DNA of 64,000 nucleotides. Source: Hyphomicrobiales bacterium. GTDB taxonomy: Bacteria; Pseudomonadota; Alphaproteobacteria; Rhizobiales; Rhizobiaceae. A program made the position numbers and the translations under genes. This document shows positions 45,788 to 55,185 of this stretch, piece by piece (the stretch's first letter is position 1; every line of letters begins with the position of its first letter). The notes under the pieces were generated by a model. It did not search any database and had not been told where the DNA came from. It saw nothing but the letters and a program-made list of their open reading frames with translations. The stretch lies in assembly GCA_021775455.1 (NCBI GenBank), contig JAJFHU010000061.1, positions 1 through 64,000 on the forward strand, read 5' to 3'.

Positions 45788-46129
45788 TCATCGCCCTTCC
45801 GGCCCTGAATAGGCACGTTCGACTTTCGCCACCCGCAATTCATAATGATCATACCAGTTGGATTTACCCTTTTCCTGGGCGAACTGGTGTTCGGAATTCG
45901 CTTTCCAGTTTGCTATCGATTCTTCTGATTCCCAGTACGAAACGGTAATTCCCAGACCGTCTGCATCCCGGGTGGTTTCAACGCCCAGAAAGCCGGGCAT
46001 GGTTGCAGCGAGTTCCACCATCTTTTCAGCCATGCGGCCATAGGCTGCGCCATCCTCACCGGAATGCTGGTTGGTAAATATGACGGCGTAGTAGGGTGGC
46101 TCAGGGGTGTTTGCGAAACGATCTGGCAT
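45788..46129 (-). CDS. antibiotic biosynthesis monooxygenase-domain protein
   Basis: A 113-residue ABM (dimeric ferredoxin-like) protein: YYAVIFTNQHSGEDGAAYGRMAEKMVELAATMPGFLGVETTRDADG followed by ISYWESEESIANWK-type sequence (here VSYWESEESIANWK). Such small proteins include haem-degrading and quinol monooxygenases, but most are uncharacterised. It is convergent with moaB (four bases apart) and divergent from the aminotransferase. Confidence 0.85.
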   Translation of the reverse strand: MPDRFANTPEPPYYAVIFTNQHSGEDGAAYGRMAEKMVELAATMPGFLGVETTRDADGLGITVSYWESEESIANWKANSEHQFAQEKGKSNWYDHYELRVAKVERAYSGPEGR

Positions 46130-46230
46130 TTCATTATCCTTTTGAGGACGGGGAAACTAACAAAATTGCGGTTGAAATCAAACCCAAAAGGCGCATTGTT
46201 CAATGATTAGATCCTCAGGGCGGAGTCCAT

Positions 46231-47457
46231 ATGCCAGAACTAGATATCGAATTCATCCGTAGCCAGTTTCCGGCTTTTTCCGAACCTTTTCTTATTGGGC
46301 AAGCTTTCTTTGAAAATGCAGGTGGTTCCTACCCCTGCGGCCAGGTGATTGATCGGCTGACTCGTTTTTACCGGGAGCGCAAGGTTCAACCCTACCATCC
46401 ATTTCCATCTTCACAACATGGCGGTGAAGAAATGGACGAAGCCCAGAGGCGAATGGCAGCGATGTTGAATATCGAGCTGGAAGAATTGTGCTTCGGTCCT
46501 TCCACAACGCAGAATACATATGTGCTGTCACAAGCATTTCGGAAATCACTTGATGATGGAGATGTCATCATAGTTACCAATCAGGATCACGAGGCAAATT
46601 CTGGTCCCTGGCGGCGATTGGCGGAAGATGGCATTGAGGTTCGTGAATGGAAAGTAGACGGCGAAACCGGACATCTTGATCCTGATGATCTGGCAAACCT
46701 GCTGGATGACAAAGTCAAGCTCGTGTGCTTTCCTCATTGCTCCAATATCGTGGGAGAGGTTAATCCAGTAGCTCAATTGTGTGGCATGATCCACGACGCA
46801 GGTGCGGTCACCTGTGTGGACGGGGTTAGTTACGCACCACACGGATTTCCAGATGTGGACGCGTTGGGTACAGATATCTATTTATTCTCTTCCTACAAAA
46901 CCTACGGGCCCCATCAAGGCATCATGGTGGTTCGAAAAGCACTTGCAGAACGCCTCCCCAACCAGGGGCATTATTTCAACGAGAAATATCTCAACAAGAA
47001 GTTTACACCGGCAGGCCCGGATCACGCTCAAATTGCAGCCTGTGCCGGTATGGCCGATTATGTGGATGCAGTTTATACACATCATTTCTCGAATCCTGCT
47101 GATGCTGCCAATCGCGCGCGAGTGGTTCATGATCTTCAAAGTGCTCATGAGAAAAAACTCCTTGCGCCTGTGCTTGACTATCTTCGTGCGCGAAATGATG
47201 TGCGGATTTTGGGACCAGACAATGCGGAGACCAGAGTTCCAACAGTTGCCATAGAGGTACAAGGACCGGCTGAACCGCTGGCAGCAGATTTATCCAGGCA
47301 TGGCATTATGGCTGGTGGCGACAATTTTTACGCAGTTCGGTTGCTTGAGGCGCTTGGGGTCGATCCGGACAAGGGTGCACTCCGGGTTAGTTTCGTGCAC
47401 TACACCTCACAAGAAGAGATCGACAAACTGATCAAGGGGCTTGATGCGGTGTTGTAA
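46231..47457 (+). CDS. class V aminotransferase / cysteine desulfurase-like protein
   Basis: A 408-residue fold-type I PLP enzyme of class V. The PLP lysine is in FSSYKTYGPHQG, preceded by the conserved DGVSYAPHGFPDVDALGTDIY. It resembles the CsdA-like group often labelled aminotransferase V, but lacks a clear cysteine-containing desulfurase loop, so the reaction remains open. It stands alone on its strand and is preceded by a 101-base gap after the divergent ABM gene. Confidence 0.85.
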   Translation: MPELDIEFIRSQFPAFSEPFLIGQAFFENAGGSYPCGQVIDRLTRFYRERKVQPYHPFPSSQHGGEEMDEAQRRMAAMLNIELEELCFGPSTTQNTYVLSQAFRKSLDDGDVIIVTNQDHEANSGPWRRLAEDGIEVREWKVDGETGHLDPDDLANLLDDKVKLVCFPHCSNIVGEVNPVAQLCGMIHDAGAVTCVDGVSYAPHGFPDVDALGTDIYLFSSYKTYGPHQGIMVVRKALAERLPNQGHYFNEKYLNKKFTPAGPDHAQIAACAGMADYVDAVYTHHFSNPADAANRARVVHDLQSAHEKKLLAPVLDYLRARNDVRILGPDNAETRVPTVAIEVQGPAEPLAADLSRHGIMAGGDNFYAVRLLEALGVDPDKGALRVSFVHYTSQEEIDKLIKGLDAVL

Positions 47458-47559
47458 TGCCTGTTGATTCAAAACCCTAATAAAATTTGTATTTTGTTCT
47501 TGTTATGTTCTTTTTCGTGTGATAGGAATTTTTTCACGGAATAGACTGGGAGGTGTGCT

Positions 47560-48714
47560 GTGCAACGCACCAGAGAACAAGATAATAAAAACAGGATTTC
47601 CCATGATGCATTCATGGCGGGTTCCAGCCTTGCAAAGAACCGTGGGGAGATTGCAGGCGATCGTACCCGGGGACGTGGCGCAACGCTGAATCCTACGGGC
47701 CGCTACGATATATTCACCAATCACGTCTTTGATGATGGCTGGCAGACACTGGATGAATTGCCGCCGTTCAAAACGGATGTTCAGGTAGAAAAACCCCGCA
47801 CCATCATAACGCGCAATGAATCACCTGACCTTCATTTTGACCGGTCAATCAATCCTTACCGCGGGTGCGAGCATGGCTGCGTCTATTGTTATGCACGACC
47901 TACACACGCTTATATGGGGCTTTCTGCCGGCATCGATTTTGAAGCGAGCCTCTTCGCCAAACCTGATGCAGCAAAGCTGCTAGAAAAAGAACTTGGCAAG
48001 AAGGGGTACAAGCCACGGGTTTTGGCACTTGGAACCAATACGGATCCCTACCAGCCGATCGAAAAACAGTGGCGAATTACGCGCGAAATTCTGGAAGTTC
48101 TGGAGGCTGCCAATCATCCGGTTGCCATTGTCACGAAATCTGCGCTGGTTACCCGTGATATCGACATTCTGTCCCGCATGGCTGAGAAAGGTCTTGCCAA
48201 GGTAGCGATGTCGCTTACCTCACTTGATCGCAGGCTGTCACGTGCCATGGAGCCACGGGCAGCAACACCTGGACTTCGGCTTGATACAATTCGCAAGCTG
48301 GTAGAAGCAGGCATTTCGACTTCGACGATGGTTGCGCCGCTTATTCCTGCACTCAATGATCATGAGCTTGAAAAACTTCTGGATTCTGCTCAGGCAGCCG
48401 GTGCAGAGGAAGCCGGTTATAGTCTGTTGCGTCTGCCTCGTGAGGTTAGTCCCTTGTTCCGCGATTGGCTTTTGAAGCATTATCCTGATCGCTATCGCCA
48501 TGTGATGAACCTGTTGCGTTCCATGCGCGGTGGCAAGGATCATGATCCCCAGTTCAGTAAAAGGTTTTTTGCAGATGGGCCTTATGCCTGGCAAATCGGT
48601 CGCCGTTTCGAATTGACCTGTGAACGGCTTGGCCTCAACCGGCACAAGCGTCGTCTCAATCGGGATCTGTTTATTCCACCAATTCAAGAGGGTAGTCAGC
48701 TAAGTTTGTTTTAA
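47560..48714 (+). CDS. PA0069-family radical SAM protein
   Basis: A 384-residue radical SAM enzyme of the SplB-like/PA0069 group. The [4Fe-4S] ligands are Cys103, Cys107 and Cys110 (CEHGCVYCYARP). The family-specific RSINPYRG precedes them, and DRSINPYRGCEHGC is characteristic. The GTG start has GGAGG six bases upstream. It lacks the spore photoproduct lyase context and its substrate is unknown. rnhB follows in the same direction. Confidence 0.9.
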   Translation: MQRTREQDNKNRISHDAFMAGSSLAKNRGEIAGDRTRGRGATLNPTGRYDIFTNHVFDDGWQTLDELPPFKTDVQVEKPRTIITRNESPDLHFDRSINPYRGCEHGCVYCYARPTHAYMGLSAGIDFEASLFAKPDAAKLLEKELGKKGYKPRVLALGTNTDPYQPIEKQWRITREILEVLEAANHPVAIVTKSALVTRDIDILSRMAEKGLAKVAMSLTSLDRRLSRAMEPRAATPGLRLDTIRKLVEAGISTSTMVAPLIPALNDHELEKLLDSAQAAGAEEAGYSLLRLPREVSPLFRDWLLKHYPDRYRHVMNLLRSMRGGKDHDPQFSKRFFADGPYAWQIGRRFELTCERLGLNRHKRRLNRDLFIPPIQEGSQLSLF

Positions 48715-48849
48715 TATCAAGCCTTTTCCGGTTCCCCTGCCGGCAACAGGTTGCTTGTTGACAATCTTGAACCAACCGGACGCCAAGCGCCGCAACCAAA
48801 CTTGGCTTTCGGACCTTGCAGAGGATCAGTGTCTGGGCGAAATTCACCC

Positions 48850-49509
48850 ATGTCTCAATCGTCCGACACTGATTCTCTCTTTTTCCCGGGTAACGCCGAC
48901 ACGCCAGATTATTCAATCGAATCTGCATATATGAGCTCAGGCAAGAAAGTTATTGCCGGAGTAGATGAAGCAGGGCGAGGACCACTGGCAGGGCCGGTTG
49001 TTGCCGCTGCAGTAGTCCTTGACCCAAACAACATTCCGGATGGACTTAACGATTCCAAAAAACTCACTGAAACTCGCCGCGAGAAATTGTTTAATCAGAT
49101 TTTGGAGAGTTCTCACGTATCATGGGCAAGCTCGCCTTCAGAAACAATCGACCTCATCAACATACGTGAGGCGTCTCTTCAAGCGATGACCCTTGCGGCC
49201 GGTAATTTGGAGTTGAAACCCGACCAACTGTTGATTGATGGTCGAGATGTACCGGTCGGGCTCATTCACATCGGTAATGCCTATGTCAAAGGCGACAGCC
49301 GGTCCCTATCTATCTCCGCCGCATCCATAGTTGCAAAGGTCATCCGGGATCGCATGATGGTAAATGTACATGCACTGTTTCCGCAATATGGTTTTGACCG
49401 GCACAAGGGTTACGGTACACACAAACATCTAGATGCATTAAACAGGTACGGACCAACCAAACTCCACCGTAAGAGCTTCGCTCCAGTGCGCAAGTTGTTG
49501 GAAGATTAA
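48850..49509 (+). CDS. rnhB: ribonuclease HII
   Basis: RNase HII of 219 residues, which cuts RNA-DNA hybrids and single ribonucleotides embedded in DNA. The signature AGVDEAGRGPLAGPVVAAAV includes catalytic Asp39 and Glu40; DGRDVP and SAASIVAKVIRDRMM carry the further acidic residues. The ATG at 48850 is used; an upstream in-frame start at 48751 would add 33 residues not expected for the family. It is convergent with the F0 operon. Confidence 0.95.
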   Translation: MSQSSDTDSLFFPGNADTPDYSIESAYMSSGKKVIAGVDEAGRGPLAGPVVAAAVVLDPNNIPDGLNDSKKLTETRREKLFNQILESSHVSWASSPSETIDLINIREASLQAMTLAAGNLELKPDQLLIDGRDVPVGLIHIGNAYVKGDSRSLSISAASIVAKVIRDRMMVNVHALFPQYGFDRHKGYGTHKHLDALNRYGPTKLHRKSFAPVRKLLED

Positions 49510-49538
49510 CTCTCATCATACATTTTCCGGGACCATAC

Positions 49539-49565
49539 AAAAACGGCCCGCACAATGGCAGGCCG
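49539..49565 (-). terminator. intrinsic terminator of the F0 operon
   Basis: On the minus strand CGGCCTGC and GCGGGCCG form an 8-bp stem (one G-U) with a 6-base loop and then TTTTTG. It lies about 30 bases beyond the atpF stop. There is no T-run in the plus direction, so it serves the atp operon rather than rnhB. Confidence 0.8.
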
Positions 49566-49594
49566 GAATTAAAACGATTATTAAAAGGTTTATG

Positions 49595-50074
49595 TTAGTT
49601 CAGCTTCGCTTTGACTTCAGCGATACCGTCTTTTACCAATTTGCTCGCGATTGTACCAGTTACTTTTGAAGCCAGAATTTGCTCTGCAGCTTCTACCGCC
49701 ACATCAACCGCAGAAGCACGAACTTCAGCAACTGCCTGGCTTTCGGCCTGCTCGATTTTCAATTCAGCGAGGGCTGTGCGGCGCTTAACGAATTCTTCGG
49801 TCTTTCTGGTTGCGTCTTCGGCGTAGGCTTTGGCTTCACGTTTGGCTGCCGAGACGATTTCAGCAGCTTCTTCTTCTGCCTCCTTGCGCTTGCGCTGATA
49901 CTCCGCAAGCAGACCCTGGGCTTCTTCGCGAAGTTTACGTGCTTCTTCAAGTTCATCGCGAACCTTGTCGGCCCGATCATCCAGTCCCTTGGCTACTTTG
50001 CCAGGAACTTTCAAATAGACCACCAAAGCCAGAAAGATTACCAGTCCAACCAAAGCCCAAAATGAAGCGTCCAT
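49595..50074 (-). CDS. atpF: ATP synthase F0 subunit b
   Basis: Subunit b of 159 residues. One N-terminal membrane helix (FWALVGLVIFLALVVYL) is followed by a long charged helix (KVAKGLDDRADKVRDELEEARKLREEAQGLLAEYQRKRKEAEEEA) that forms the peripheral stalk with b'. Last gene of the operon, with a terminator just beyond. Nine bases separate it from b'. F1 genes are not in the window, as usual for alphaproteobacteria, where F0 and F1 operons are separate. Confidence 0.95.
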   Translation of the reverse strand: MDASFWALVGLVIFLALVVYLKVPGKVAKGLDDRADKVRDELEEARKLREEAQGLLAEYQRKRKEAEEEAAEIVSAAKREAKAYAEDATRKTEEFVKRRTALAELKIEQAESQAVAEVRASAVDVAVEAAEQILASKVTGTIASKLVKDGIAEVKAKLN

Positions 50075-50083
50075 GTTGACTTC

Positions 50084-50641
50084 CTACTTCGTAATTGCCG
50101 AGACGGTCTTGGTCAATTCCGCCTTTGTAAGTTTGCCGCCTATCAGTTCACTTACTATTGCACCGGTGACCTCTGCCGCAATGTCATCAACCTCACCTAG
50201 CGCTTTCTGCTTGATCTTGGTGATGCGGGATTCTGCATCTTTCAATTTGTCAGACAGCCCAGCCTCAACCTTTTCGCGCTCAGCTGCAGCTTCCTGCTTG
50301 GCGCGATCTGTAGCTTCCTGACCAATCGTGTGAGCCTTGCGTTTCGCCTCAGCCAATTCATGCTCATAGGCAGCATGTGCTGCGTCAGATTCTTCTTTCA
50401 ACCGACGGCTTTCATCCAGATCACGGCTGATACGATCACGTCTTGTCTCCAGTATTCCCGCAATGCGCGGGATAATTACCCGGCTCATGATAAAATAGAA
50501 AATACCAAACGTGATCACCAGCCACAAAAGCTGTGAAGCAAATGTAGACGGGTCAAACGGAGGAAATGTTCCGCCGCCACGAGCCCCTTCTGCTGATTGG
50601 GAAGCTTCCGAAGATGCTGCCCATGCTTGATCAATGATCAT
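50084..50641 (-). CDS. atpG: ATP synthase F0 subunit b'
   Basis: Subunit b' of about 185 residues: an Ala/Ser/Gly-rich N-terminal tail, a membrane helix (LLWLVITFGIFYFIMSRVIIP) and a long coiled stalk helix. Two unlike b chains are found in photosynthetic bacteria and alphaproteobacteria, where they form a heterodimer. The ATG at 50641 is taken; a TTG five codons upstream is less likely. Named atpG or atpF2 in different annotations. Confidence 0.93.
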   Translation of the reverse strand: MIIDQAWAASSEASQSAEGARGGGTFPPFDPSTFASQLLWLVITFGIFYFIMSRVIIPRIAGILETRRDRISRDLDESRRLKEESDAAHAAYEHELAEAKRKAHTIGQEATDRAKQEAAAEREKVEAGLSDKLKDAESRITKIKQKALGEVDDIAAEVTGAIVSELIGGKLTKAELTKTVSAITK

Positions 50642-50704
50642 TGCGAAACTCCGCAATCAATTAGCGCCTGTTTGTATACCCGGCGTACCGGGCACACCAA
50701 AATG

Positions 50705-50932
50705 TTACACTGCGAAAAGCAGGAGAAGTGCGATAAGCAGGGCGAAGATGCCAAGCGCTTCAGTAACCGCAAAGCCGAAGATCAGGCGGCCGAACTGGCC
50801 ATCTGCAGCTGACGGGTTGCGCAAAGCACCCTGAAGGAATTGACCAAACAGGTTACCAACACCGATACCGGCTGCACCGGTACCAATTGCTGCCAGGCCT
50901 GCGCCGATGAATTTTGCTGCTTCTGCTTCCAT
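50705..50932 (-). CDS. atpE: ATP synthase F0 subunit c
   Basis: Subunit c of 75 residues: two membrane helices joined by the polar loop RNPSA (residues 38-42). The proton-binding carboxylate is Glu58 ([13 protein letters not shown]). The first helix is Gly/Ala-rich, as required for tight ring packing. No sodium-type signature (Q in helix 1 with an ES pair) is evident, so a proton-driven enzyme is expected. Confidence 0.97.
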   Translation of the reverse strand: MEAEAAKFIGAGLAAIGTGAAGIGVGNLFGQFLQGALRNPSAADGQFGRLIFGFAVTEALGIFALLIALLLLFAV

Positions 50933-50968
50933 AATTTGAGCTCCTTTATGAAACTTGCAATTGTTAAA

Positions 50969-51721
50969 TTAGTGACCACCCGGATGAAGGGCATCGTTTA
51001 GATACATGCATGTAAGCATGGTAAAGACGTAGGCCTGAAGGAATGCCACCAGGAATTCCAGTGCTGTAAGTCCGATTGTCATCAACATTGGCAGGATTGA
51101 ACCGGCAATACCCAGGACGCCAAAACTGCTGAGTGATACGACAAACCCGGCGAAAACCTTTAGCGTAATGTGTCCAGCCAGCATATTCGCAAACAGACGA
51201 ACCGAATGGCTGATCGGGCGGGCAAGGAATGAGATAATCTCAATTGCCACCACCAATGGCATGATTGCAATCGGAACACCGCTGGGTACGAAGAGCTTCA
51301 GGAATCCAAGCCCGTGCTTGAAAAAACCAACACCGAGTACCGTTAAAAATACCAGCATCGACAAGGCAACGGTAATAATGATGTGACTGGTTACCGTAAA
51401 GAAGTACGGGAACATGCCAAACATGTTTGCGACAAGAATGAACAGGAACAGCGAGAAGACCATCGGGAAGAACTTCATCCCTTCGGATCCTGCTGCATCA
51501 CGCAACATACCGGCAACGAATTCATACAGGATTTCAGCAAATGATTGGGCACGTGTTGGAACCATACCGCGGCCACTGGTCGCCCAGATCAGGAAACCGG
51601 AAGTGCAGACCACAGTCGCCACCATAAACAGGGATGAATTTGTAAAGGAAATGTCCATGCCGCCGATTTCGAGCGGAATGTGCTTTTTCAACTGAAACTG
51701 ATGGATCGGATCGCTTGCCAC
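50969..51721 (-). CDS. atpB: ATP synthase F0 subunit a
   Basis: Subunit a of 250 residues with five to six membrane helices. The essential arginine is in the conserved [21 protein letters not shown] segment, and [30 protein letters not shown] forms the C-terminal helix. The start is GTG with AAGGGAA upstream. It provides the two half-channels against the c-ring. Confidence 0.96.
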   Translation of the reverse strand: MASDPIHQFQLKKHIPLEIGGMDISFTNSSLFMVATVVCTSGFLIWATSGRGMVPTRAQSFAEILYEFVAGMLRDAAGSEGMKFFPMVFSLFLFILVANMFGMFPYFFTVTSHIIITVALSMLVFLTVLGVGFFKHGLGFLKLFVPSGVPIAIMPLVVAIEIISFLARPISHSVRLFANMLAGHITLKVFAGFVVSLSSFGVLGIAGSILPMLMTIGLTALEFLVAFLQAYVFTMLTCMYLNDALHPGGH

Positions 51722-51740
51722 CGAGTGTTCCCTTCAAGCC

Positions 51741-52079
51741 CTATTCTTCGTCTTTTTCCTGTCGATACGGATCAGACATGACACCTGCCATTCGCATTAC
51801 ATTCAACACACCGGCCACAAATCCCAGCATCATGAACAAGATCATTGCCCATGGTGCAGTTCCGGCAAGTTGATCGATCCCATAACCGATCGCGGCCCCT
51901 ACCAGAATTGCGGCAACAAATTCGCTCGACAAACGAAGTGCATTGCCAAAACCGGTATTATCCGGTCTCGAAGAACTTTCCTGCACCTCTGCTGCCCGTG
52001 TCTTCTTGAGACGGTCGTTCAGCGACTGAAGGCGTCTGTCACGTTCTTCATCTGCAGAATTCTTGTTGCCTCGCGTCAT
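51741..52079 (-). CDS. atpI: ATP synthase accessory protein AtpI
   Basis: A 112-residue AtpI: a polar, charged N-terminus and two membrane helices (SSEFVAAILVGAAIGYGID and APWAMILFMMLGFVAGVLNVMR). AtpI assists c-ring assembly and possibly Mg2+ supply. First gene of the F0 operon, 19 bases before atpB. Confidence 0.92.
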   Translation of the reverse strand: MTRGNKNSADEERDRRLQSLNDRLKKTRAAEVQESSSRPDNTGFGNALRLSSEFVAAILVGAAIGYGIDQLAGTAPWAMILFMMLGFVAGVLNVMRMAGVMSDPYRQEKDEE

Positions 52080-52223
52080 GCCCGCTCCATCCCGCTTCCC
52101 GATAAGGCAAAACCGCCAAATTGGACCCTTTTCACGATAATAATCCGGTAAAAGACCGTATCAGAGAAAAGACAGAATGGGCAGGAAAAACACAAATGCC
52201 TCCAACCCTGCGAAGTCGCGCGC

Positions 52224-52252
52224 AACATAGATTTGCACTGCCTGACTGTCAA
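52224..52252 (-). promoter_or_regulatory. putative sigma-70 promoter of the F0 operon
   Basis: On the minus strand TTGACA (52247-52252) is a perfect -35 box and TATGTT (52224-52229) a fair -10, with 17 bases between. It lies about 145 bases upstream of atpI, in the 297-base gap before the SleB gene. Nothing else stands out in that gap. Confidence 0.6.
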
Positions 52253-52376
52253 GCGATGTCGACCTCACTTAAGATACTGATACTTATGGATTTATCTAAA
52301 AGATATTCGTCTGCGACAACACGTCAACGAGCAAGTTAAGAGAATCCGGCAGATTGTGCGTTGAAAAGCAGGCGTT

Positions 52377-53522
52377 TTACGACCAGCCACCACCATATGT
52401 ACGGTAGAAAATGTGCAGTCCGATGCGACCAACGCGTTTCATGGAACGCGCCCAACGTGGACGCACATAGGTAGCATGATAGTGTGTAGAGGAGCCAACC
52501 CGCGGCAACCAGATACGCCCGGCGGTTGTCTCACGCGCTACATGTTGCGCAACGCTCCAGAGCTTCTTGTTCTTCACATTGTCGCGAATGCGATCACAAG
52601 CGAAAGAAAACTGGCAACGATTACGCCAATTTTTGTTCTGGTAAACCACGCCACAAATTGAATTGGGATACTGCGGATTTTTTACACGGTTCAAAATAAC
52701 CTGAGCTACTGCTGCTTGTCCCCGAACCGGCTCACCGCGCGCTTCAAAGTAAATACCCCGAGCCAGGCAATTCTGCTCCCGATCCGAGAATGATCCCAAT
52801 GGCAACGGCTCAGCCGCCCAGGCGTGGTCACCTTTTCCAAGCTTTGGAACAATGCTCACAGGCTGTACTTCTGTCAAAACGGCAGCAAATGGCGATATAA
52901 ACAAATCAGGTTCCGGGGCATAGGCCAAAACTGAACTACGGGATTCTTCCACCAAACTTGCCACCATGACCGGAAGGTTTTCGGTCTCGCTATCAAACGA
53001 CGATTTCGATGAATGAAATAGGGATGCTACCCTTAGGGCTTCTTCATGTGGCTTGGGCTTCAGAAAAGCCAGAGCCAGTTTTTCACCGCGATTTAGCGGC
53101 TGCATCATGGAATGGCGTTCAAGAACTGAACCAGCAACAAAATTTTCCGGGGCTTGGCGGGTCGCTGTGGAAACTACACGTGCGCCCTTGATTGAACGAT
53201 TGATTTTCTCGGGAATGAGTTTGCTTCGAGCCGAAGTGCTGATCTTCAACTGGTTGCCAATGCTTCCTGTCACCACCGAATCAAGGCTAACATTTACAGG
53301 CTCAACCATGTTTCCAGAGACAATGGTTTGGCCCGGCGCTTGTTCAATGTGCATCAACCACCGGATTTCTCCACGGCTGCCCAATCGACTGGCGACATCC
53401 TGATAAGCGGTTTGGCTGGACTGAAATACAGTTGCAGTAGCGCCGGCCGCCAAGACCAGTCCCAAATTCGCAACCCGCTTCCCCGCGGAAGCGATTTTTT
53501 GACGAGTGTTACGCAATACCAT
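52377..53522 (-). CDS. SleB-type cell wall hydrolase
   Basis: A 381-residue protein. An N-terminal hydrophobic segment (VANLGLVLAAGATATVF) anchors or exports it, a long variable middle part follows, and the C-terminal hydrolase_2 (SleB) domain begins near CLARGIYFEARGEPVRGQAAVAQVILNRV. The conserved Glu in YFEARGE is the likely lytic residue. Such enzymes cleave peptidoglycan. ATG 53522 is taken over a GTG two codons upstream. A CtrA-like box lies in front. Confidence 0.87.
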   Translation of the reverse strand: MVLRNTRQKIASAGKRVANLGLVLAAGATATVFQSSQTAYQDVASRLGSRGEIRWLMHIEQAPGQTIVSGNMVEPVNVSLDSVVTGSIGNQLKISTSARSKLIPEKINRSIKGARVVSTATRQAPENFVAGSVLERHSMMQPLNRGEKLALAFLKPKPHEEALRVASLFHSSKSSFDSETENLPVMVASLVEESRSSVLAYAPEPDLFISPFAAVLTEVQPVSIVPKLGKGDHAWAAEPLPLGSFSDREQNCLARGIYFEARGEPVRGQAAVAQVILNRVKNPQYPNSICGVVYQNKNWRNRCQFSFACDRIRDNVKNKKLWSVAQHVARETTAGRIWLPRVGSSTHYHATYVRPRWARSMKRVGRIGLHIFYRTYGGGWS

Positions 53523-53596
53523 CCCCACTCAATCCATAATTCCGGGATATTTCCCGAGATGAACCAACAGCATAAAAAATTAACCTTGCCAGAGCG

Positions 53597-53612
53597 TTAA
53601 CTGAATCTTGAC
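53597..53612. promoter_or_regulatory. possible CtrA-binding box
   Basis: TTAA, seven bases, TTGAC is one mismatch from the alphaproteobacterial CtrA consensus TTAA-N7-TTAAC. It lies 75 bases upstream of the cell wall hydrolase gene, where cell-cycle control would make sense. A further GGTTAAC follows at 53617. Such short boxes occur by chance, so confidence is low. Confidence 0.3.
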
Positions 53613-53740
53613 AGTCGGTTAACGGGCGCTGGCCTGTCCCTGGAGACTTATCTAACCAAGAATGCGGCGAAATTGGTTCAGGCTCACAAGTTATCCAATC
53701 AACTAGTGAGTCAAATTATTCATTCCGCCAGTTAGATTGA

Positions 53741-55156
53741 CTATTTCACGCGACGCTTGCGCCCGGCATATGGGTTTTCACCTTTGCGCATATGCAACCG
53801 AATGGGGGTTGAATCGAGATCGAATTCCTTGCGCAGACTGTTAATCAGATAGCGCTCATATGAAGTGGGCAGCTTTTCCGGACGTGAACAAGCTATGGAA
53901 AATGTGGGTGGCCGGGTTTTCGGTTGCGTTACGTATTTCAACTTGATCCGGCGACCGGCGACGGCAGGAGGCGGATGATGATACTGAACGGCTTCTAGCC
54001 AGCGATTAAGTGGAGCCGTTGGAATGCGCTTGTTCCAGATCCTGTGAACTTCAAGCACTGCAACCATCAATTTTTCAAGGCCTTCTCCGGTTAACCCGGA
54101 AATCGGGACAACCCTCATGCCTTTGATTTGGGATATGTGCTCTCTGGCCTGCAATTCCAGTTCCTTCAGGACTTCTTGCCGATTGTCGATCAAATCCCAT
54201 TTGTTAAGTGCTATTACCAATGCGCGACCCTCCCGGATGATCAGGTCGGCAATCTGTAAATCCTGCTTCTCGAACGGCATCGTCACGTCCAGCACAACGA
54301 TGACAACTTCTGCGAACTGAATTGCCCTCAGACCATCAGACACCGAGAGCTTTTCAAGCTTCTCCTGAACCTTGGCCTTCTTTCGCATTCCGGCTGTATC
54401 GAACAGTTTTATCAACCGGCCATTCCATTCCCAGTCAACTGAAATGGAATCGCGGGTGATACCGGCTTCCGGTCCGGTCAACAAACGGTCATCGCCAATC
54501 ATCTGATTGATCAAAGTTGATTTGCCAGCGTTGGGCCTTCCAACAATTGCGACCTTGAGTGGCTTGGTTTCATCGTATGGCGGTATGTAGTCTGGGTCAT
54601 CCAGTGCGTCCAGATCCTGCGCCTCAGTTTCAACCTCTTCCTCTTTTCCAAAAGCAACATCTTCGCTGACTGCGGCCACTATGGCGTCATGCAATTCCGA
54701 CATCCCTTCTCCATGTTCGGCAGAAAATGGAACCGGGTCTCCAAACCCGAGCTTGTATGCTTCATAATATCCAGCGTCCCCCCGGCTGCCTTCCATCTTG
54801 TTGGCAACAATAACAACAGGCTTTGAAGACCGGCGAAGCAAATCGGCAAACATCTTGTCATCTGGCAATAGTCCTGCACGTGCATCGATCAGGAACAGAC
54901 ACATATCCGCTTCCTCGACCGCCCGTTCAGTTTGGGAACGCATACGACCTTCAAGACTTTCCGGATCGGCATCTTCAAGGCCGGCGGTATCAATTACCTG
55001 AAATTCCAGCGATGCAATTGAGCCGTCAGCAAGACGACGGTCCCGGGTAACACCCGGCGTGTCATCAACAAGCGCAAGGCGCTTGCCAACCAGCCGGTTG
55101 AACAAGGTGGATTTGCCCACGTTGGGCCGCCCGATGATGGCGACAGTAATTCCCAT
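53741..55156 (-). CDS. der: GTPase Der (EngA)
   Basis: Der of 471 residues with two tandem GTPase domains (P-loops GRPNVGKS near residue 8 and GRPNAGKS in the second) and a C-terminal KH-like domain ending in GRKRRVK. It is an essential assembly factor of the 50S ribosomal subunit. The acidic linker between the G domains ([17 protein letters not shown]) is prominent. It follows a YfgM-like gene after 29 bases; the bamB gene that often sits between the two is absent. Confidence 0.96.
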   Translation of the reverse strand: MGITVAIIGRPNVGKSTLFNRLVGKRLALVDDTPGVTRDRRLADGSIASLEFQVIDTAGLEDADPESLEGRMRSQTERAVEEADMCLFLIDARAGLLPDDKMFADLLRRSSKPVVIVANKMEGSRGDAGYYEAYKLGFGDPVPFSAEHGEGMSELHDAIVAAVSEDVAFGKEEEVETEAQDLDALDDPDYIPPYDETKPLKVAIVGRPNAGKSTLINQMIGDDRLLTGPEAGITRDSISVDWEWNGRLIKLFDTAGMRKKAKVQEKLEKLSVSDGLRAIQFAEVVIVVLDVTMPFEKQDLQIADLIIREGRALVIALNKWDLIDNRQEVLKELELQAREHISQIKGMRVVPISGLTGEGLEKLMVAVLEVHRIWNKRIPTAPLNRWLEAVQYHHPPPAVAGRRIKLKYVTQPKTRPPTFSIACSRPEKLPTSYERYLINSLRKEFDLDSTPIRLHMRKGENPYAGRKRRVK

Positions 55157-55185
55157 TGAAGTACACTTTCAAATTTGCCGACAGT

